A stretch of DNA of 64,000 nucleotides, taken from positions 47,199 through 111,198 of the forward strand of contig NZ_JABBCH010000014.1 in assembly GCF_012952295.1 (NCBI RefSeq). Direction: 5' to 3'. Every line of letters begins with the position of its first letter. Positions within the stretch are counted from its first letter, which is position 1. Positions 1 through 8,475 of the stretch are shown here, piece after piece. Origin of the DNA: Crystallibacter degradans (GTDB taxonomy: Bacteria > Actinomycetota > Actinomycetes > Actinomycetales > Micrococcaceae). Both the position numbers and the translations under genes were made by a program. The notes under the pieces are model-generated. The model did no database searches, was not told the origin of the DNA, and saw only the letters and a list, made by a program, of their open reading frames with translations.

Positions 1-84
1 GATCACCTGCCCCGTGGAGCCGGCGGTCGCCGTCGTTCGTGGAATTTCCGTATGCGAAGTGCGGGCTTGCGTTGCCGTGCTCAT
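1..84 (-). CDS. ABC transporter permease, N-terminal fragment cut by window edge
   Basis: Only 28 codons are visible (starting MSTATQARTS). The ATG overlaps the stop of the upstream solute-binding protein as ATGA, the usual sign of translational coupling. No membrane segment is reached before the edge, so the call rests on context: in family-5 peptide/nickel-type importers the binding-protein gene is normally followed by a DppB-type permease. A polar N-terminal extension of about 28 residues before the first helix would be compatible with that. Confidence 0.5.
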   Translation of the reverse strand, partial: MSTATQARTSHTEIPRTTATAGSTGQVI

Positions 85-1715
85 GATGCGTTCACCGCCG
101 TGACGTCGTAGATATAGGGGAGGGACAGGCTCGGTTCCAGCGTCAGGTTGGCGAACCGGTCCTGGCGCAGGGCCAGCTGGCTGGTCTGGTTGTAGAGCGG
201 AAGCTGGAGGGCGTTCTCGCTGACAATCTGCTGGGCCCGGTAGTACAGGCCAGCGCGGATGTCCGGATCATCGGTGGCCAGGGCCTCGTTGACGATCCGG
301 TCGAACTCCTTATTGCTGAAGCCGGAGCCGTTGGGGACGAAGCCCGCGGACTTCATGTACTCGGTGGAGAAGACGATCCGCAGCACGTCCGCCGTGTTGG
401 TGTTCCAGTAGCCGGCACGCAGGTCGTAGTCGAAGTTGTTGTACTTTTCCGACGACGACGCGAAGTCCTGGTTCTCGATCCGCACGTCGAAGCCGCGCTG
501 TTTGGCGCTGGCCTGGATCTGCGTGACCAGCGCCGCGTGCGCCGTGGGCCAGGCCGCCGGGGTGTAGGGCAGGACCACGGTCAACCGCTTGCCATCCTTG
601 GTCCGGTAACCCTGCTCGTCCCGCCCTGTCCAGCCGGCCTCGTCCAGCAGCCGGTCCGCTTCTGCGGGGTCCGGGAGGTACGCGTTCTCGAAGTCGGGCG
701 AGTAGAAGCCGGTGGTGCTGGCCAGCGGTCCGCCGGCCTTGGTCACCGTTCCGAAGTAGACACTGTTGATGCCGGCTTCCACATACACACTGTGCAGGAA
801 GGCCTTGCGCACCTTGATGTCGTCGAACGGGGCGCGCGTGGTGTTGAGCATCAGGTTGGTCGGGTTGCCCGGCCGGTCCTGTAGCACCAGCTGCACCTTC
901 TTGTCCGCCTCCGCCTCGGCGAAGTGCACCGAAGGCATCAGGTCCAGCGCGTCCACCTGGCCTGCGCGCAGCAGTCCGTACCGGGTGGAATCCTCCGGCA
1001 CGATCAGCCATTCCAGGTTCTTGATGTGCGCCGGGCCCTCATGCTGGGCGAACGGCGGGGCCGAGTTGTAGTCCTCGTTGCGCACCAGCGAGACCTTGGA
1101 CTGCGGAATGTAGTCCACAATCTTGTACGGGCCGGTGCCCACCGGCGAGATGCAGTTCTCCGCCTGCGGCCGCTTGAGCGCGGTGGGGGACTCGATGCCG
1201 AGGAACGGCTGGGCCAGCACTTCCAGGAAGGCCGCGTACGGCCGGTTCAGGGTGACCCGGGCCGTGGTTTCGTTGATGACCTCGGTGCTTTCGTAGGGCT
1301 TGAGATAGCCTCCCGCGGTGCCGGACTGCGTGTCCGGATCCACCATGTGGTCCAGGTTCGCCTTGACCGCCTCCGCCGTGAACTTGGTGCCGTCGGTGAA
1401 GTAGACGTCGTCGCGGACGGTGAAGGTATAGGTCAGCCCGTCCTCGGAGACTTCCCAGGCCTCGGCGAGCCACGGATGGATCTTGCCGTCCTTGTCCTGC
1501 GAGACCAGCGAATCAAGGTAGTTGGCCGCGAGCGACGCCTGCGGCATGTCGCCGTTGACGTGGGGATCCAGGCAAGAGATGTCCTTGCCAGTGGCGAAAA
1601 CAAAGGTGTCGGCCTCATCGGGCTGGGCGCTCGCGGCGCCGCCGCAACCGGTAAGGGCCAGGACAACGACGGCGGCAAGGGCCGTGGGTGCCCAGGGGGC
1701 TTGGCGTAATGTCAT
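81..1715 (-). CDS. Family 5 ABC solute-binding lipoprotein (peptide/nickel type)
   Basis: 544-residue extracytoplasmic receptor that delivers a peptide-like ligand to an ABC importer. I start it at the ATG giving MTLRQAPWAP; this leads directly into a hydrophobic stretch and the lipobox LTGC with Cys24 as the lipidated residue. A longer frame to 1784 would put 23 polar residues before the signal peptide. The mature part has the SBP_bac_5 look: FVFATGKDISCLDPH near the start, then SEDGLTYTFTVRDDVYFTDG and a GTGPYKI segment. The last base triplet overlaps the next gene (ATGA). The ligand cannot be told from sequence. Confidence 0.9.
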   Translation of the reverse strand: MTLRQAPWAPTALAAVVVLALTGCGGAASAQPDEADTFVFATGKDISCLDPHVNGDMPQASLAANYLDSLVSQDKDGKIHPWLAEAWEVSEDGLTYTFTVRDDVYFTDGTKFTAEAVKANLDHMVDPDTQSGTAGGYLKPYESTEVINETTARVTLNRPYAAFLEVLAQPFLGIESPTALKRPQAENCISPVGTGPYKIVDYIPQSKVSLVRNEDYNSAPPFAQHEGPAHIKNLEWLIVPEDSTRYGLLRAGQVDALDLMPSVHFAEAEADKKVQLVLQDRPGNPTNLMLNTTRAPFDDIKVRKAFLHSVYVEAGINSVYFGTVTKAGGPLASTTGFYSPDFENAYLPDPAEADRLLDEAGWTGRDEQGYRTKDGKRLTVVLPYTPAAWPTAHAALVTQIQASAKQRGFDVRIENQDFASSSEKYNNFDYDLRAGYWNTNTADVLRIVFSTEYMKSAGFVPNGSGFSNKEFDRIVNEALATDDPDIRAGLYYRAQQIVSENALQLPLYNQTSQLALRQDRFANLTLEPSLSLPYIYDVTAVNAS

Positions 1716-1918
1716 GTTCTCGGGTTCTTCCGTCCGGCCCGTTAAACGGCTCGCCGGAGGCACCCGAACATTCGGGGACTGCACTCACCGGCTAGTGTTC
1801 AACGAAGCTTGCGTCGCCTCGTGGCAGTTACCGTCCTTTGGGGACGTACCGAGGAATCTACCGGCGCGTCCGAGGGCAGGAAATATTTCTGAACCGCAGT
1901 GACTTTGTGCGTCAGGAG

Positions 1919-1944
1919 CATGACTTCACATGACCTCGCATGAC
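1919..1944. repeat. Three CATGAC repeats phased at exactly 10 bp
   Basis: CATGAC occurs at 1919, 1929 and 1939, each followed by a variable four bases. The period equals one helical turn. The block lies about 205 bp upstream of the binding-protein start and just past the 3' end of the kinase gene. It could be a multi-site operator for the ABC operon; this is inferred from spacing only. Confidence 0.4.
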
Positions 1945-1983
1945 GGAACAGGCAGGAAATCGGCAGCCGGACAGGTTGGGGAA

Positions 1984-2679
1984 TCAGGCCAGAGTGACCA
2001 CAAAGTCTGCCCGCTCGCGGGTGGCACGGATCAGCCCGGCGTTCGGCTCGTCGACCTCGCGCACCCAGGCCTCGGCGGCTGCCGGGGATTTGCCGAAGGC
2101 GATGTGCCGCTCAACCAGTTGCCGGATGCGCAGCCGGTCGTCCTGCTCGACGTACCAGACCTCCGTGCACTGGTTACGGACTTGCCGCCAGCCCGGTTCA
2201 TCAAGCAGAAGGTAGTTACCTTCGGTGAGCACCGTGTGAGCCGTAGGAAAGACCGGAACCATGCCGGCCAGCGGCTGCTCAATGGTCCGCTCGAAACCGG
2301 GAGCATAGACCGTGTTCTGCCGGTCGCGCCGAAGCCGCCGGAGCAGCTCGGCATAGCCATGCACGTCGAAGGTTGCCGGCGCGCCCTTGCGGTGCAGCAG
2401 CCCAAGCCGTTCCAATTCGACGTCGGCGAGGTGGAAGCCGTCCATTGGGACATGGGCGAACTGCTGATGCTCGGGATCGGGAGTGCCTGCGTTCAGCAAG
2501 TCCAGCAGGTTTTCCGTGAGGGTGCTCTTCCCGGCGCCCGGTTCCCCGACGATGCCGATGATGGTCCGCCCGGGTGGGGCAGCCGCAGCCTCGGCAATCA
2601 TCGAATGGCTGGTGTTAGCGGTCGCCGGAGCCGCAGCGGCAAGCCGCTCGATCCGGTCGGCCAGTTCATGCAACCTCAT
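1984..2679 (-). CDS. P-loop nucleoside/nucleotide kinase family protein
   Basis: 231 residues. A Walker A motif GEPGAGKS (about residues 45-52) is followed by PMDGFHLADVELERLG and later VLTEGNYLLLDEPGW, the pattern of the uridine kinase/phosphoribulokinase/pantothenate kinase superfamily, closest to the YggC/fructose-kinase-like group. It presumably phosphorylates a small sugar or nucleoside in the cytosol; the substrate is unknown. The start ATG overlaps the stop of the upstream methyltransferase gene (ATGA), so the two are probably translated together. A linker rich in Ala precedes the P-loop. Confidence 0.8.
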   Translation of the reverse strand: MRLHELADRIERLAAAAPATANTSHSMIAEAAAAPPGRTIIGIVGEPGAGKSTLTENLLDLLNAGTPDPEHQQFAHVPMDGFHLADVELERLGLLHRKGAPATFDVHGYAELLRRLRRDRQNTVYAPGFERTIEQPLAGMVPVFPTAHTVLTEGNYLLLDEPGWRQVRNQCTEVWYVEQDDRLRIRQLVERHIAFGKSPAAAEAWVREVDEPNAGLIRATRERADFVVTLA

Positions 2680-3566
2680 TCCGCAGCCTCGGGCTCCACC
2701 TTGGGCTCCCGGTCCTGGCGCTTCACCGCGTACCCCATATAGGAGAGGGACGTTCGCCTCACCTGCCCGAAATGCAGCCTGCGGCTGAGCTCACCGTACG
2801 AGATGCGGCCCCGCCAGGCCTGGACGAAACTATGCAGCATGGCCAGCGGGTTCGCGCGCGGGGCCAGACCGGACAGGCCGGCCGGCTGCAGTCCGTTACC
2901 TATTAATAGGGATGCCAGTTCGCTTGGCTTGATGAACTTCTCCCAGACGTGGAGCTCCGTGTCGATGATCCGGGTGAGCGGCCACTCCTGCATGAGCTTG
3001 ATGGCCAGGATCTTGCTCGTAGCCGTCCGGTTGATCGTGTCGAACAAGTACAGGCCTCCCGGTTTCATCACCCGGGCGGTCTCCGCCAGCACCAGCGGCA
3101 GATCGGCGACGTGCTCGAGCACATCGCAGCAGTAAACGACGTCGAACGTCCCATCCTCCACCGGCAGCTGTTCGCCGGCACCCACTTGGTAGCGGATCCG
3201 AAGCCCGCTCATTTCAGCATGCGCCCTGGCCGCTTCGATCGCGACGGCGGACGGATCCACACCGACGACGTCGAACCCCAGCCGGGCAAATTCCTCGGCC
3301 AGCAGGCCGGCACCGCAGCCCACATCGAGCGCTTTCAGTCCTGCCCCGATCGCACGGGCAACGGCAGACCCGTTGGGCAGGGAGCCGGTCTTGGCCACCC
3401 TTCCGACATCCTTGCCAAGTTCGCGCTGCAGGACTTCGCGGAAGTAGGTCATCCGTGCGGAAGTGAGGCTGCCGTGCAGCAGATTGAGCGGATTGGCTTC
3501 ATCCCACCAGGAACCGCCGAACCGGTTGTAGACGTCGTTATCGATCGGCCCGCTGCTCCCCGTCAT
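2676..3566 (-). CDS. Class I SAM-dependent methyltransferase, UbiG-like
   Basis: 296 residues from the ATG giving MTGSSGPIDNDVYNRFGG. The open frame extends upstream to 3650, but those codons give a Cys/Trp/Arg-rich leader that does not look like protein. SAM motif I is LDVGCGAGLLAEEFARLG, with the acidic end of the second strand in VVGVDPS, and the post-motif is VYCCDVLEHVADLP. The N-terminal SWWDEANPLNLLH resembles UbiG-type O-methyltransferases. Actinobacteria make menaquinone rather than ubiquinone, so the acceptor is open. It is the first gene of a two-gene unit with the kinase. Confidence 0.8.
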   Translation of the reverse strand: MTGSSGPIDNDVYNRFGGSWWDEANPLNLLHGSLTSARMTYFREVLQRELGKDVGRVAKTGSLPNGSAVARAIGAGLKALDVGCGAGLLAEEFARLGFDVVGVDPSAVAIEAARAHAEMSGLRIRYQVGAGEQLPVEDGTFDVVYCCDVLEHVADLPLVLAETARVMKPGGLYLFDTINRTATSKILAIKLMQEWPLTRIIDTELHVWEKFIKPSELASLLIGNGLQPAGLSGLAPRANPLAMLHSFVQAWRGRISYGELSRRLHFGQVRRTSLSYMGYAVKRQDREPKVEPEAAE

Positions 3567-3694
3567 AGCAGGAGCATAGCCGCCGCGAGGAAAGGGCAGG
3601 CAGCAAAAGGAAAGAAAGGAGGACCAGCAGCGTTGCGGCGATGGTGCCACGGGAACTGGCGGCTACCGGGACGTGGTGCTTGTGCCGCTGGCGC

Positions 3695-4144
3695 TCAGCC
3701 GGATGCGGGACGTGCTTCGAGAATCGACTTGATCCGGGCCAGATCCTTCCCGTTGGCCTTCCTCATCATCATCCCCATGAAGGGTGCAGCCAGCCGGGAG
3801 AAGCCGTCCGGTTCGCCGTTGTTCCGCAGTGTCATCCGCGTGGTGCCCCCGTCCACCTCGGTCCAGGCGTAGGTGGTCTGCATCGGGAAGGGGCCCTGGG
3901 CCGTGCGCATCACCAGTTTCTCGAGCGGGCGGAACTCGACGATCTCGTAGGTGTAGGAGAGGTGGCGGCCGAGGAAAGCGGCGTCGAAAGCGATGCGGGA
4001 TCCCACCGAGAGCGGACGGGGCGTTTCCCAGCGGGCCGAGGCGATGTTCTGGTACCACTCCGGGGCGTTGTCCGGGTCAGCCGCGTATTCGGCAACCGTC
4101 TTACGCGGGGCAGCAATGACTGTTTCGGTGGTGACGTCGACCAT
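3695..4144 (-). CDS. SRPBCC (START-like) family protein
   Basis: 149 residues with the polyketide-cyclase/START-like fold pattern: VTTETVIAAPRKTVAEYAADPDNAPEWY at the N terminus, a central strand region with a TTYAWTEVDGGTTRMTL segment, and a long C-terminal helix. These proteins bind hydrophobic ligands; most have no known substrate. It is divergent from the uracil-DNA-glycosylase-like gene and separated from the methyltransferase by about 130 bp in which I see no gene. Confidence 0.75.
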   Translation of the reverse strand: MVDVTTETVIAAPRKTVAEYAADPDNAPEWYQNIASARWETPRPLSVGSRIAFDAAFLGRHLSYTYEIVEFRPLEKLVMRTAQGPFPMQTTYAWTEVDGGTTRMTLRNNGEPDGFSRLAAPFMGMMMRKANGKDLARIKSILEARPASG

Positions 4145-4229
4145 GCTTCAGGCTCCCATATTGGAGCCGGGCAGGCCACTGACGACCGCCGAACACTATG
4201 GTTGAGGAGTCAGAACAACTAACGACGGC

Positions 4230-4940
4230 GTGCTCGCGTGGGCGGCTGGGCTGCGTTGCAACGGGCGGGAGGACTCGAGGAATTTGGCGAGGGACGCAGA
4301 GGAAATCCAGGTCTTCATCGAAAAGCTTGCCCGGTTGCCAGTCGGGGCGAGCAGTTGCAACTTCTTCGACCACTCCAGGCCGGAGAACGCCGTCCGACGG
4401 CGCAACCTGGAGCTGTATCTGCAGGACATGCTGGAACGCCGGCCCAAGGTCCTGCTGGTGGGGGAGGCGCCCGGCTACCGAGGCATGCGGATGACCGGAG
4501 TCCCGTTCACCAACCGCGACATCATCCAGAGCCGCGAGGGCTACTTCGGGCTGTTCGGGCCGGACAGGGGGTACGTCCTGCCGGCCGAGGCGGGCTCGGT
4601 TGCCGCCGAACCCACGGCAACGGTGATGTGGGACGTGCTCGCCGGCCTGGACTTCCTGCCGCTGCTCTGGAGTGCCTACCCGCTGCATTCGCACCAGCCC
4701 GACCGGCCGTTGTCGAACCGCACGCCGTCGGCCGCTGAAGCGTTGGCGGGACGCCCGTTCTGGCAGGAGCTGGCGCAGCTGTTCGCCGTGGAGTCCGTCG
4801 TCGCGGTGGGCAACGTAGGCTTCCGCAGCGTCAGCGCCAGCGGTCTGTCCGTTCCCAAAGTGCGCCATCCGGCCCACGGCGGCAAGGTCAAGTTCCGTGA
4901 CGGACTGAAGGAGCTTCTTGCCGCCGGGATGGATGGCTAA
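4230..4940 (+). CDS. Uracil-DNA glycosylase superfamily protein
   Basis: Up to 236 residues. The segment VLLVGEAPGYRGMRMTGVPF matches the UDG superfamily motif 1 (GEAPG), and the C-terminal VRHPAHGGK resembles the HP(S/A) motif 2 loop. Base-excision repair of uracil or a related lesion is the expected role. The start is uncertain: GTG at 4230 is the longest, but TTG at 4284 follows GGGAGG and gives MARDAEEIQVFIEKLARLPVG, a more natural N terminus. It is divergent from the START-like gene and convergent with the ArsR-AHSA1 gene. Confidence 0.75.
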   Translation: MLAWAAGLRCNGREDSRNLARDAEEIQVFIEKLARLPVGASSCNFFDHSRPENAVRRRNLELYLQDMLERRPKVLLVGEAPGYRGMRMTGVPFTNRDIIQSREGYFGLFGPDRGYVLPAEAGSVAAEPTATVMWDVLAGLDFLPLLWSAYPLHSHQPDRPLSNRTPSAAEALAGRPFWQELAQLFAVESVVAVGNVGFRSVSASGLSVPKVRHPAHGGKVKFRDGLKELLAAGMDG

Positions 4941-4983
4941 CGGGCGGATCCAGAGCCGAAGGACCAGGAGCAGCTGCCGCGGA

Positions 4984-5736
4984 TCACGTATACATAAGCG
5001 ATCCAGGAGTGGTGAGTACTTCGCCGGTTTCCAGCCAGGTCTTCAGGCCGGAGAGGATCATAGGCCAGCCGCCGTAAAGCTGGTCGTTGGCGCCCTCTCG
5101 CAGCTGGTCGTGGGTGACGGTCAGCCGGCAGGAGTCCGCCACCTGCTCGATTTCCCAAGTGATCCGGGAGGTCCCTTCGGCTTCGACGTCCTCGCCCCAG
5201 AACGCGCGCATGCTCTGCACGAGGCGGCGCGGCGGGTCGATCTCCAGGATTTCGCCTTCGCTCAGCGGTCCGTCGGCCTTCGGGTTGGTCATCCGGTAGG
5301 TCGAACCAACCTGCCAGTCGGTTTCGATCCGGTTGCCGAAGATGTACTTGCTTCTGGTCTCGCTGTCCGTGATCGCTTCCCACAGCCGTGCCGGGGTGGT
5401 GCGGATATAGATCTCGAAGATCTTTTCCATCGGAGTTTCCAATCGTGTCTTGAGCTCGCTGAGGCCAGCGGCCCACGGTTCTGCGTACTTGCCCACCCAC
5501 CGGTCGTGGATGAGCCGGATCGGCACCGGATTCAGGAAATGGAGCTTTTCGCGGCCTTTGCGTCGCGTGACTACCAGGCCTGCTTCTTCGAGCTGTTTCA
5601 GGTGCTTCATGACACCGAAGCGCGTGATGTCGAACTGCGCTTCAAGGGCGCTGAGCGTCTGCCCGTCCTCGCGGAAGAGCTCGTCCAACAGGGCTCTGCG
5701 GGTTGGATCTGCAAGGGCTTTAAACACCGCGTCCAC
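4984..5736 (-). CDS. ArsR-type repressor fused to an AHSA1/SRPBCC domain
   Basis: 250 residues in two domains. Residues 1-90 are a winged helix of the ArsR type (FKALADPTRRALLDEL, then TRFGVMKHLKQLEEAGLV). From about residue 103 an AHSA1-type ligand-binding domain follows (FEIYIRTTPARLWEAITDSE, then GGWPMILSGLKTWLETGE). In many actinobacteria these two domains are separate adjacent genes, as at 7683-8469 here. The start is GTG; a TATTAT box ends six bases upstream, suggesting a leaderless transcript, and a perfect palindrome sits just upstream. Confidence 0.85.
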   Translation of the reverse strand: MDAVFKALADPTRRALLDELFREDGQTLSALEAQFDITRFGVMKHLKQLEEAGLVVTRRKGREKLHFLNPVPIRLIHDRWVGKYAEPWAAGLSELKTRLETPMEKIFEIYIRTTPARLWEAITDSETRSKYIFGNRIETDWQVGSTYRMTNPKADGPLSEGEILEIDPPRRLVQSMRAFWGEDVEAEGTSRITWEIEQVADSCRLTVTHDQLREGANDQLYGGWPMILSGLKTWLETGEVLTTPGSLMYT

Positions 5737-5742
5737 GTATTA

Positions 5743-5765
5743 ATAATAGGTGACCATTTGGTCAC
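5743..5765 (-). promoter_or_regulatory. Leaderless promoter and GTGACCA/TGGTCAC operator of the ArsR-AHSA1 gene
   Basis: A perfect palindrome, arms GTGACCA and TGGTCAC with TT between, occupies 5750-5765. Immediately downstream on the minus strand is TATTAT (5748-5743), six bases before the GTG start. The palindrome therefore lies in the spacer between -35 and -10, where a winged-helix repressor would block RNA polymerase. Autoregulation by the encoded protein is inferred. Confidence 0.6.
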
Positions 5766-5790
5766 ATGTCGAGGGGTGCGCAGGGTGCAA

Positions 5791-6612
5791 TCAGCGCGCC
5801 CCCGCTTCCCGCAGCAGCGCAGCGACCTCCGTCTGGCCCAAGGCCTGTGCATGCTGGAGTGCCGTCACCCCGTTGGCGTCGGGAATGTTGAGGTCGGCTC
5901 CGGCGGCGATGACCTGCCGGACGGTGTCCTGGTACGCCTCGCTGCCGGTGCCGAAGACCACGGCTTCGAGCAGGCACGTCCAACCAGGAGTGTTCACATG
6001 GTCGACGTCGACGCCAGCGTCAATGAGGATCCGGACCGTCGACGTGTGCGCGTGCTCGCAGGCCGGGATGAGTGCCGTTCCGCCGAAGCGGTTGGTGCTG
6101 GACAGATCCGCGCCATGCTTCAGCGTCAGCTGCAGGATCTCGTCGAAGCCCTCGGCACCGGCGTACAGGTAGGCAGAGTCGTCGATGTTGTCCTTCGTGT
6201 TCACGTCGGCGCCGGCCTCGATGAGCGTGCGGGCGGCGTCGATGTTGTTCGCCTTGGTGGCGGTGACCAGCGGCGTGCGGCCCTCCGCGTTGCGGTGTTC
6301 CAGCTCCGCGCCGCGCTCCAGCAGTTCGGCAATCTGCCCGGCGTCGTTGTCGGCGGCGGCCTGCTGCAGCTGCCGGTTCAGGCGGTCCGATTCCTCGCCC
6401 TCGGGAGCCGGGGGAGCGGAGGTCGTGGGCGCGCTGGGTGACGGCGATGCTTCCCCGGACGCGCGGGCCGGACTGCTGAAACCAACGGACGACGACGGCG
6501 GGGTGCCGGACGTGCCATCCGTTTCCTCTCCGGCGGCGCAACCGGTGAGCAAGGCAAGGCCCAGCAGCGCGACGGCCGCGGCAGCAGGAGCAGTCGTATA
6601 AAAGGTGCGCAT
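5791..6612 (-). CDS. Ankyrin-repeat lipoprotein
   Basis: 273 residues. The hydrophobic signal segment ends in the lipobox LLTGC (Cys25), so the protein should be anchored outside the membrane. A Ser/Pro/Ala-rich linker follows to about residue 80. The remainder is five to six ankyrin repeats, recognisable from GRTPLVTATKANNIDAARTL, IEAGADVNTKDN and NGVTALQHAQALGQTEVAAL. Such proteins mediate protein contacts; the partner is unknown. It is divergent from the hydroxyacid dehydrogenase gene. Confidence 0.85.
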   Translation of the reverse strand: MRTFYTTAPAAAAVALLGLALLTGCAAGEETDGTSGTPPSSSVGFSSPARASGEASPSPSAPTTSAPPAPEGEESDRLNRQLQQAAADNDAGQIAELLERGAELEHRNAEGRTPLVTATKANNIDAARTLIEAGADVNTKDNIDDSAYLYAGAEGFDEILQLTLKHGADLSSTNRFGGTALIPACEHAHTSTVRILIDAGVDVDHVNTPGWTCLLEAVVFGTGSEAYQDTVRQVIAAGADLNIPDANGVTALQHAQALGQTEVAALLREAGAR

Positions 6613-6701
6613 GATGGACTCCCAGCTGTCAGGGCAGGCGGTGAAATGCCGGATCCGCCCAGTCTAATTTGCGCAGCCTCACCTCGGGGCGAGCCAGGCG
6701 C

Positions 6702-6714
6702 TACGCTGGGCAGC
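6702..6714 (+). promoter_or_regulatory. -10 box for leaderless hydroxyacid dehydrogenase transcript
   Basis: TACGCT at 6702-6707 is followed after seven bases by the GTG start at 6715. There is no ribosome-binding sequence between, so transcription probably begins at the start codon. Confidence 0.4.
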
Positions 6715-7662
6715 GTGAAGATCGTGATTCTGGATGACTACCAAGATGTGGCTCTGGCCAGCGCCCCGTGGGAACAGCTCCCGCCGGAGGCGAGTATCGA
6801 GCGGTTCACCGACCACCTCGACAATCAGGACGCGCTCGCCGAAAGGTTGCGCGATGCCGACGTCGTTGTTGTCATGCGTGAGCGGACGCCCATGACGGCG
6901 GAACTGCTGGAGCGGCTGCCGCGGCTGCGCCTCATCGCCACCACGGGCATGGCCAACGCGTCGATCGATCTGGACGCAGCCAGGCGGCTCGGCATTGCCG
7001 TCTGCGGCACCCGTCAGTCCACCAACGCGACGGCCGAACTGGCCTGGGCGCTGATCATGGCCGTGGCCCGGGACATTCCGCAGAACGATTGCGACATCCG
7101 CAACGGCAAGTGGCAGGCCGGACTCGGGATCGACCTGGCCGGGTCCACCCTGGGCCTGCTGGGGCTGGGCAAACTCGGCTCGCTGATGGCCCGCTACGCC
7201 GAGGTCTTCGGCATGAAGGTCATCGCGTGGAGCCCGCACCTGACCGAGGAGTGCGCGGCCGAACACGGCGTCGAACTGGTGACCAAGTCGGAGCTGTTCC
7301 GCCGCGGCGACATCGTCAGCATCCACTTGCGGCTCTCGGACGCCGTGCGCGGGATTGTCGGCGCTGCCGAGCTGGAGCTGCTCGGCCCCGAGGGCAGGCT
7401 GGTCAACACTTCCCGCGGCCCGCTGGTGGACGAGGCGGCGCTGGTCCGCGCGCTCAGCGGTGGGCGGATTGCGGCGTCTGCCCTCGACGTCTTCGACGTG
7501 GAACCGCTGCCGGCGGACAGCCCGCTCAGGTCCGCGCCGAACCTGATCCTGAGTCCGCACATCGGGTTCGTGACCCAGCGCGCCCACCGGCTCGGCTATA
7601 CGCAGATGCTCGACGACATCCTCGCCTTCTCCAAGGGCGAGCCCATCAACCAATTGAACTGA
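6715..7662 (+). CDS. D-2-hydroxyacid dehydrogenase (NAD-dependent, phosphoglycerate dehydrogenase family)
   Basis: 315 residues from GTG (VKIVILDDYQDVAL). The N-terminal catalytic domain leads to a Rossmann motif GLLGLGKLGSLMARYAEVFG around residues 145-165. The active-site Arg is in NTSRGPLVDEAAL, the Glu in DVFDVEPLP and the His in SPHIGFVT, all intact. It reduces a 2-keto acid or oxidises a 2-hydroxy acid; the substrate is not evident. An in-frame extension to 6646 exists but would precede a good -10 box, so I reject it. It is monocistronic, convergent with the AHSA1 gene. Confidence 0.85.
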   Translation: MKIVILDDYQDVALASAPWEQLPPEASIERFTDHLDNQDALAERLRDADVVVVMRERTPMTAELLERLPRLRLIATTGMANASIDLDAARRLGIAVCGTRQSTNATAELAWALIMAVARDIPQNDCDIRNGKWQAGLGIDLAGSTLGLLGLGKLGSLMARYAEVFGMKVIAWSPHLTEECAAEHGVELVTKSELFRRGDIVSIHLRLSDAVRGIVGAAELELLGPEGRLVNTSRGPLVDEAALVRALSGGRIAASALDVFDVEPLPADSPLRSAPNLILSPHIGFVTQRAHRLGYTQMLDDILAFSKGEPINQLN

Positions 7663-7682
7663 GATGTCCTGCAGGCTCCGGT

Positions 7683-8135
7683 TCAGTCGAGGTGCTCGAC
7701 CAAACCGTCGAACGCCTCGTTCCAGCCATCGTAGACAAAGCCGTCGCCCGGCTTGCCTTCGATGCCGCGCAAGTGGAACGTCATCTCGGTCCGGTCGCCG
7801 TCGAGCTCAGTGAGAGTGACGGTGATGACGGGCACTTCAGCCCGATCGTCGCCCGGACTGCCCCAGGTGAAGACCAGCCGCTCGGGTTCGACGACCTCCA
7901 GATACTCCCCGGCGGTGGGGTACTCGCTGTTGTCAGGGGCGATCATGATGTACTCGTAGCTGCCGCCAACGCGCAGGTCCACGCGCACAGACTCACGCGG
8001 CGTCCGGACCTCGCGCGGGTGCCACCAATGTGCGGCTTCGTCCGGGTCCGTCCATGCGTGCCAGATAGCCTCGCGGGGCGCGTCAAAGACGCGCGTGATG
8101 GTGAACTGCTTCTCTTGTGTGGCCTGGTCAACCAT
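7683..8135 (-). CDS. AHSA1/SRPBCC domain protein
   Basis: 150 residues with the AHSA1 pattern: FTITRVFDAPREAIWHAWTD, then RVGGSYEYIMIAPD and a C-terminal GWNEAFDGLVEHLD. Its start overlaps the end of the ArsR-type gene by eight bases, so it is cotranscribed and coupled. This is the split counterpart of the fused ArsR-AHSA1 protein at 4984-5736. The AHSA1 partner probably binds a hydrophobic or aromatic ligand; that is family-level expectation only. Confidence 0.85.
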   Translation of the reverse strand: MVDQATQEKQFTITRVFDAPREAIWHAWTDPDEAAHWWHPREVRTPRESVRVDLRVGGSYEYIMIAPDNSEYPTAGEYLEVVEPERLVFTWGSPGDDRAEVPVITVTLTELDGDRTEMTFHLRGIEGKPGDGFVYDGWNEAFDGLVEHLD

Positions 8136-8469
8136 CGGATGACCTCTCCTTCAGTTCGCGGAGCCGCTCGTCCAGCAGATCGAAACGCTCGTTCCAGAGA
8201 CCACGGTGATGGTCGATCCAGGCCGAAACGTCGTCGAGGGGTTCAGTGCGCAGGGTGCAGGTGCGCCACTGCGCGCTCGTGGTGCGTTCGATGAGCCCGG
8301 CGTTCTGCAGGACGCGCAGGTGCTGCGAGATCGCCGGCCGGCTCATCGAGAAAGGCTCGGCGAGCTCACCTACAGTGGTGGGCCCCTGGCGCAGCCGCGA
8401 CAGGATGGCCCTCCTCGTAGGGTCGGCGAGCGCCGCGAAAACAACACTCAGCTCGTCCGATGCAGCCAC
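8128..8469 (-). CDS. ArsR family winged-helix regulator
   Basis: 113 residues, GTG start, with the typical FAALADPTRRAILSRLRQGP opening and recognition helix MSRPAISQHLRVLQNAGLI. No metal-binding Cys cluster is visible, which fits the group that pairs with AHSA1 proteins rather than metal sensors. A ribosome-binding AAGGAG lies eight bases upstream of GTG. It is the first gene of a two-gene operon whose promoter and operator are described separately. Confidence 0.85.
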   Translation of the reverse strand: MAASDELSVVFAALADPTRRAILSRLRQGPTTVGELAEPFSMSRPAISQHLRVLQNAGLIERTTSAQWRTCTLRTEPLDDVSAWIDHHRGLWNERFDLLDERLRELKERSSDG

Positions 8470-8475
8470 GTAAGC

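Noticed and set aside
4918..6441. A 507-codon open frame on the plus strand
   Set aside because: It runs antisense through the ArsR-AHSA1 and ankyrin genes, both of which have clear domains.
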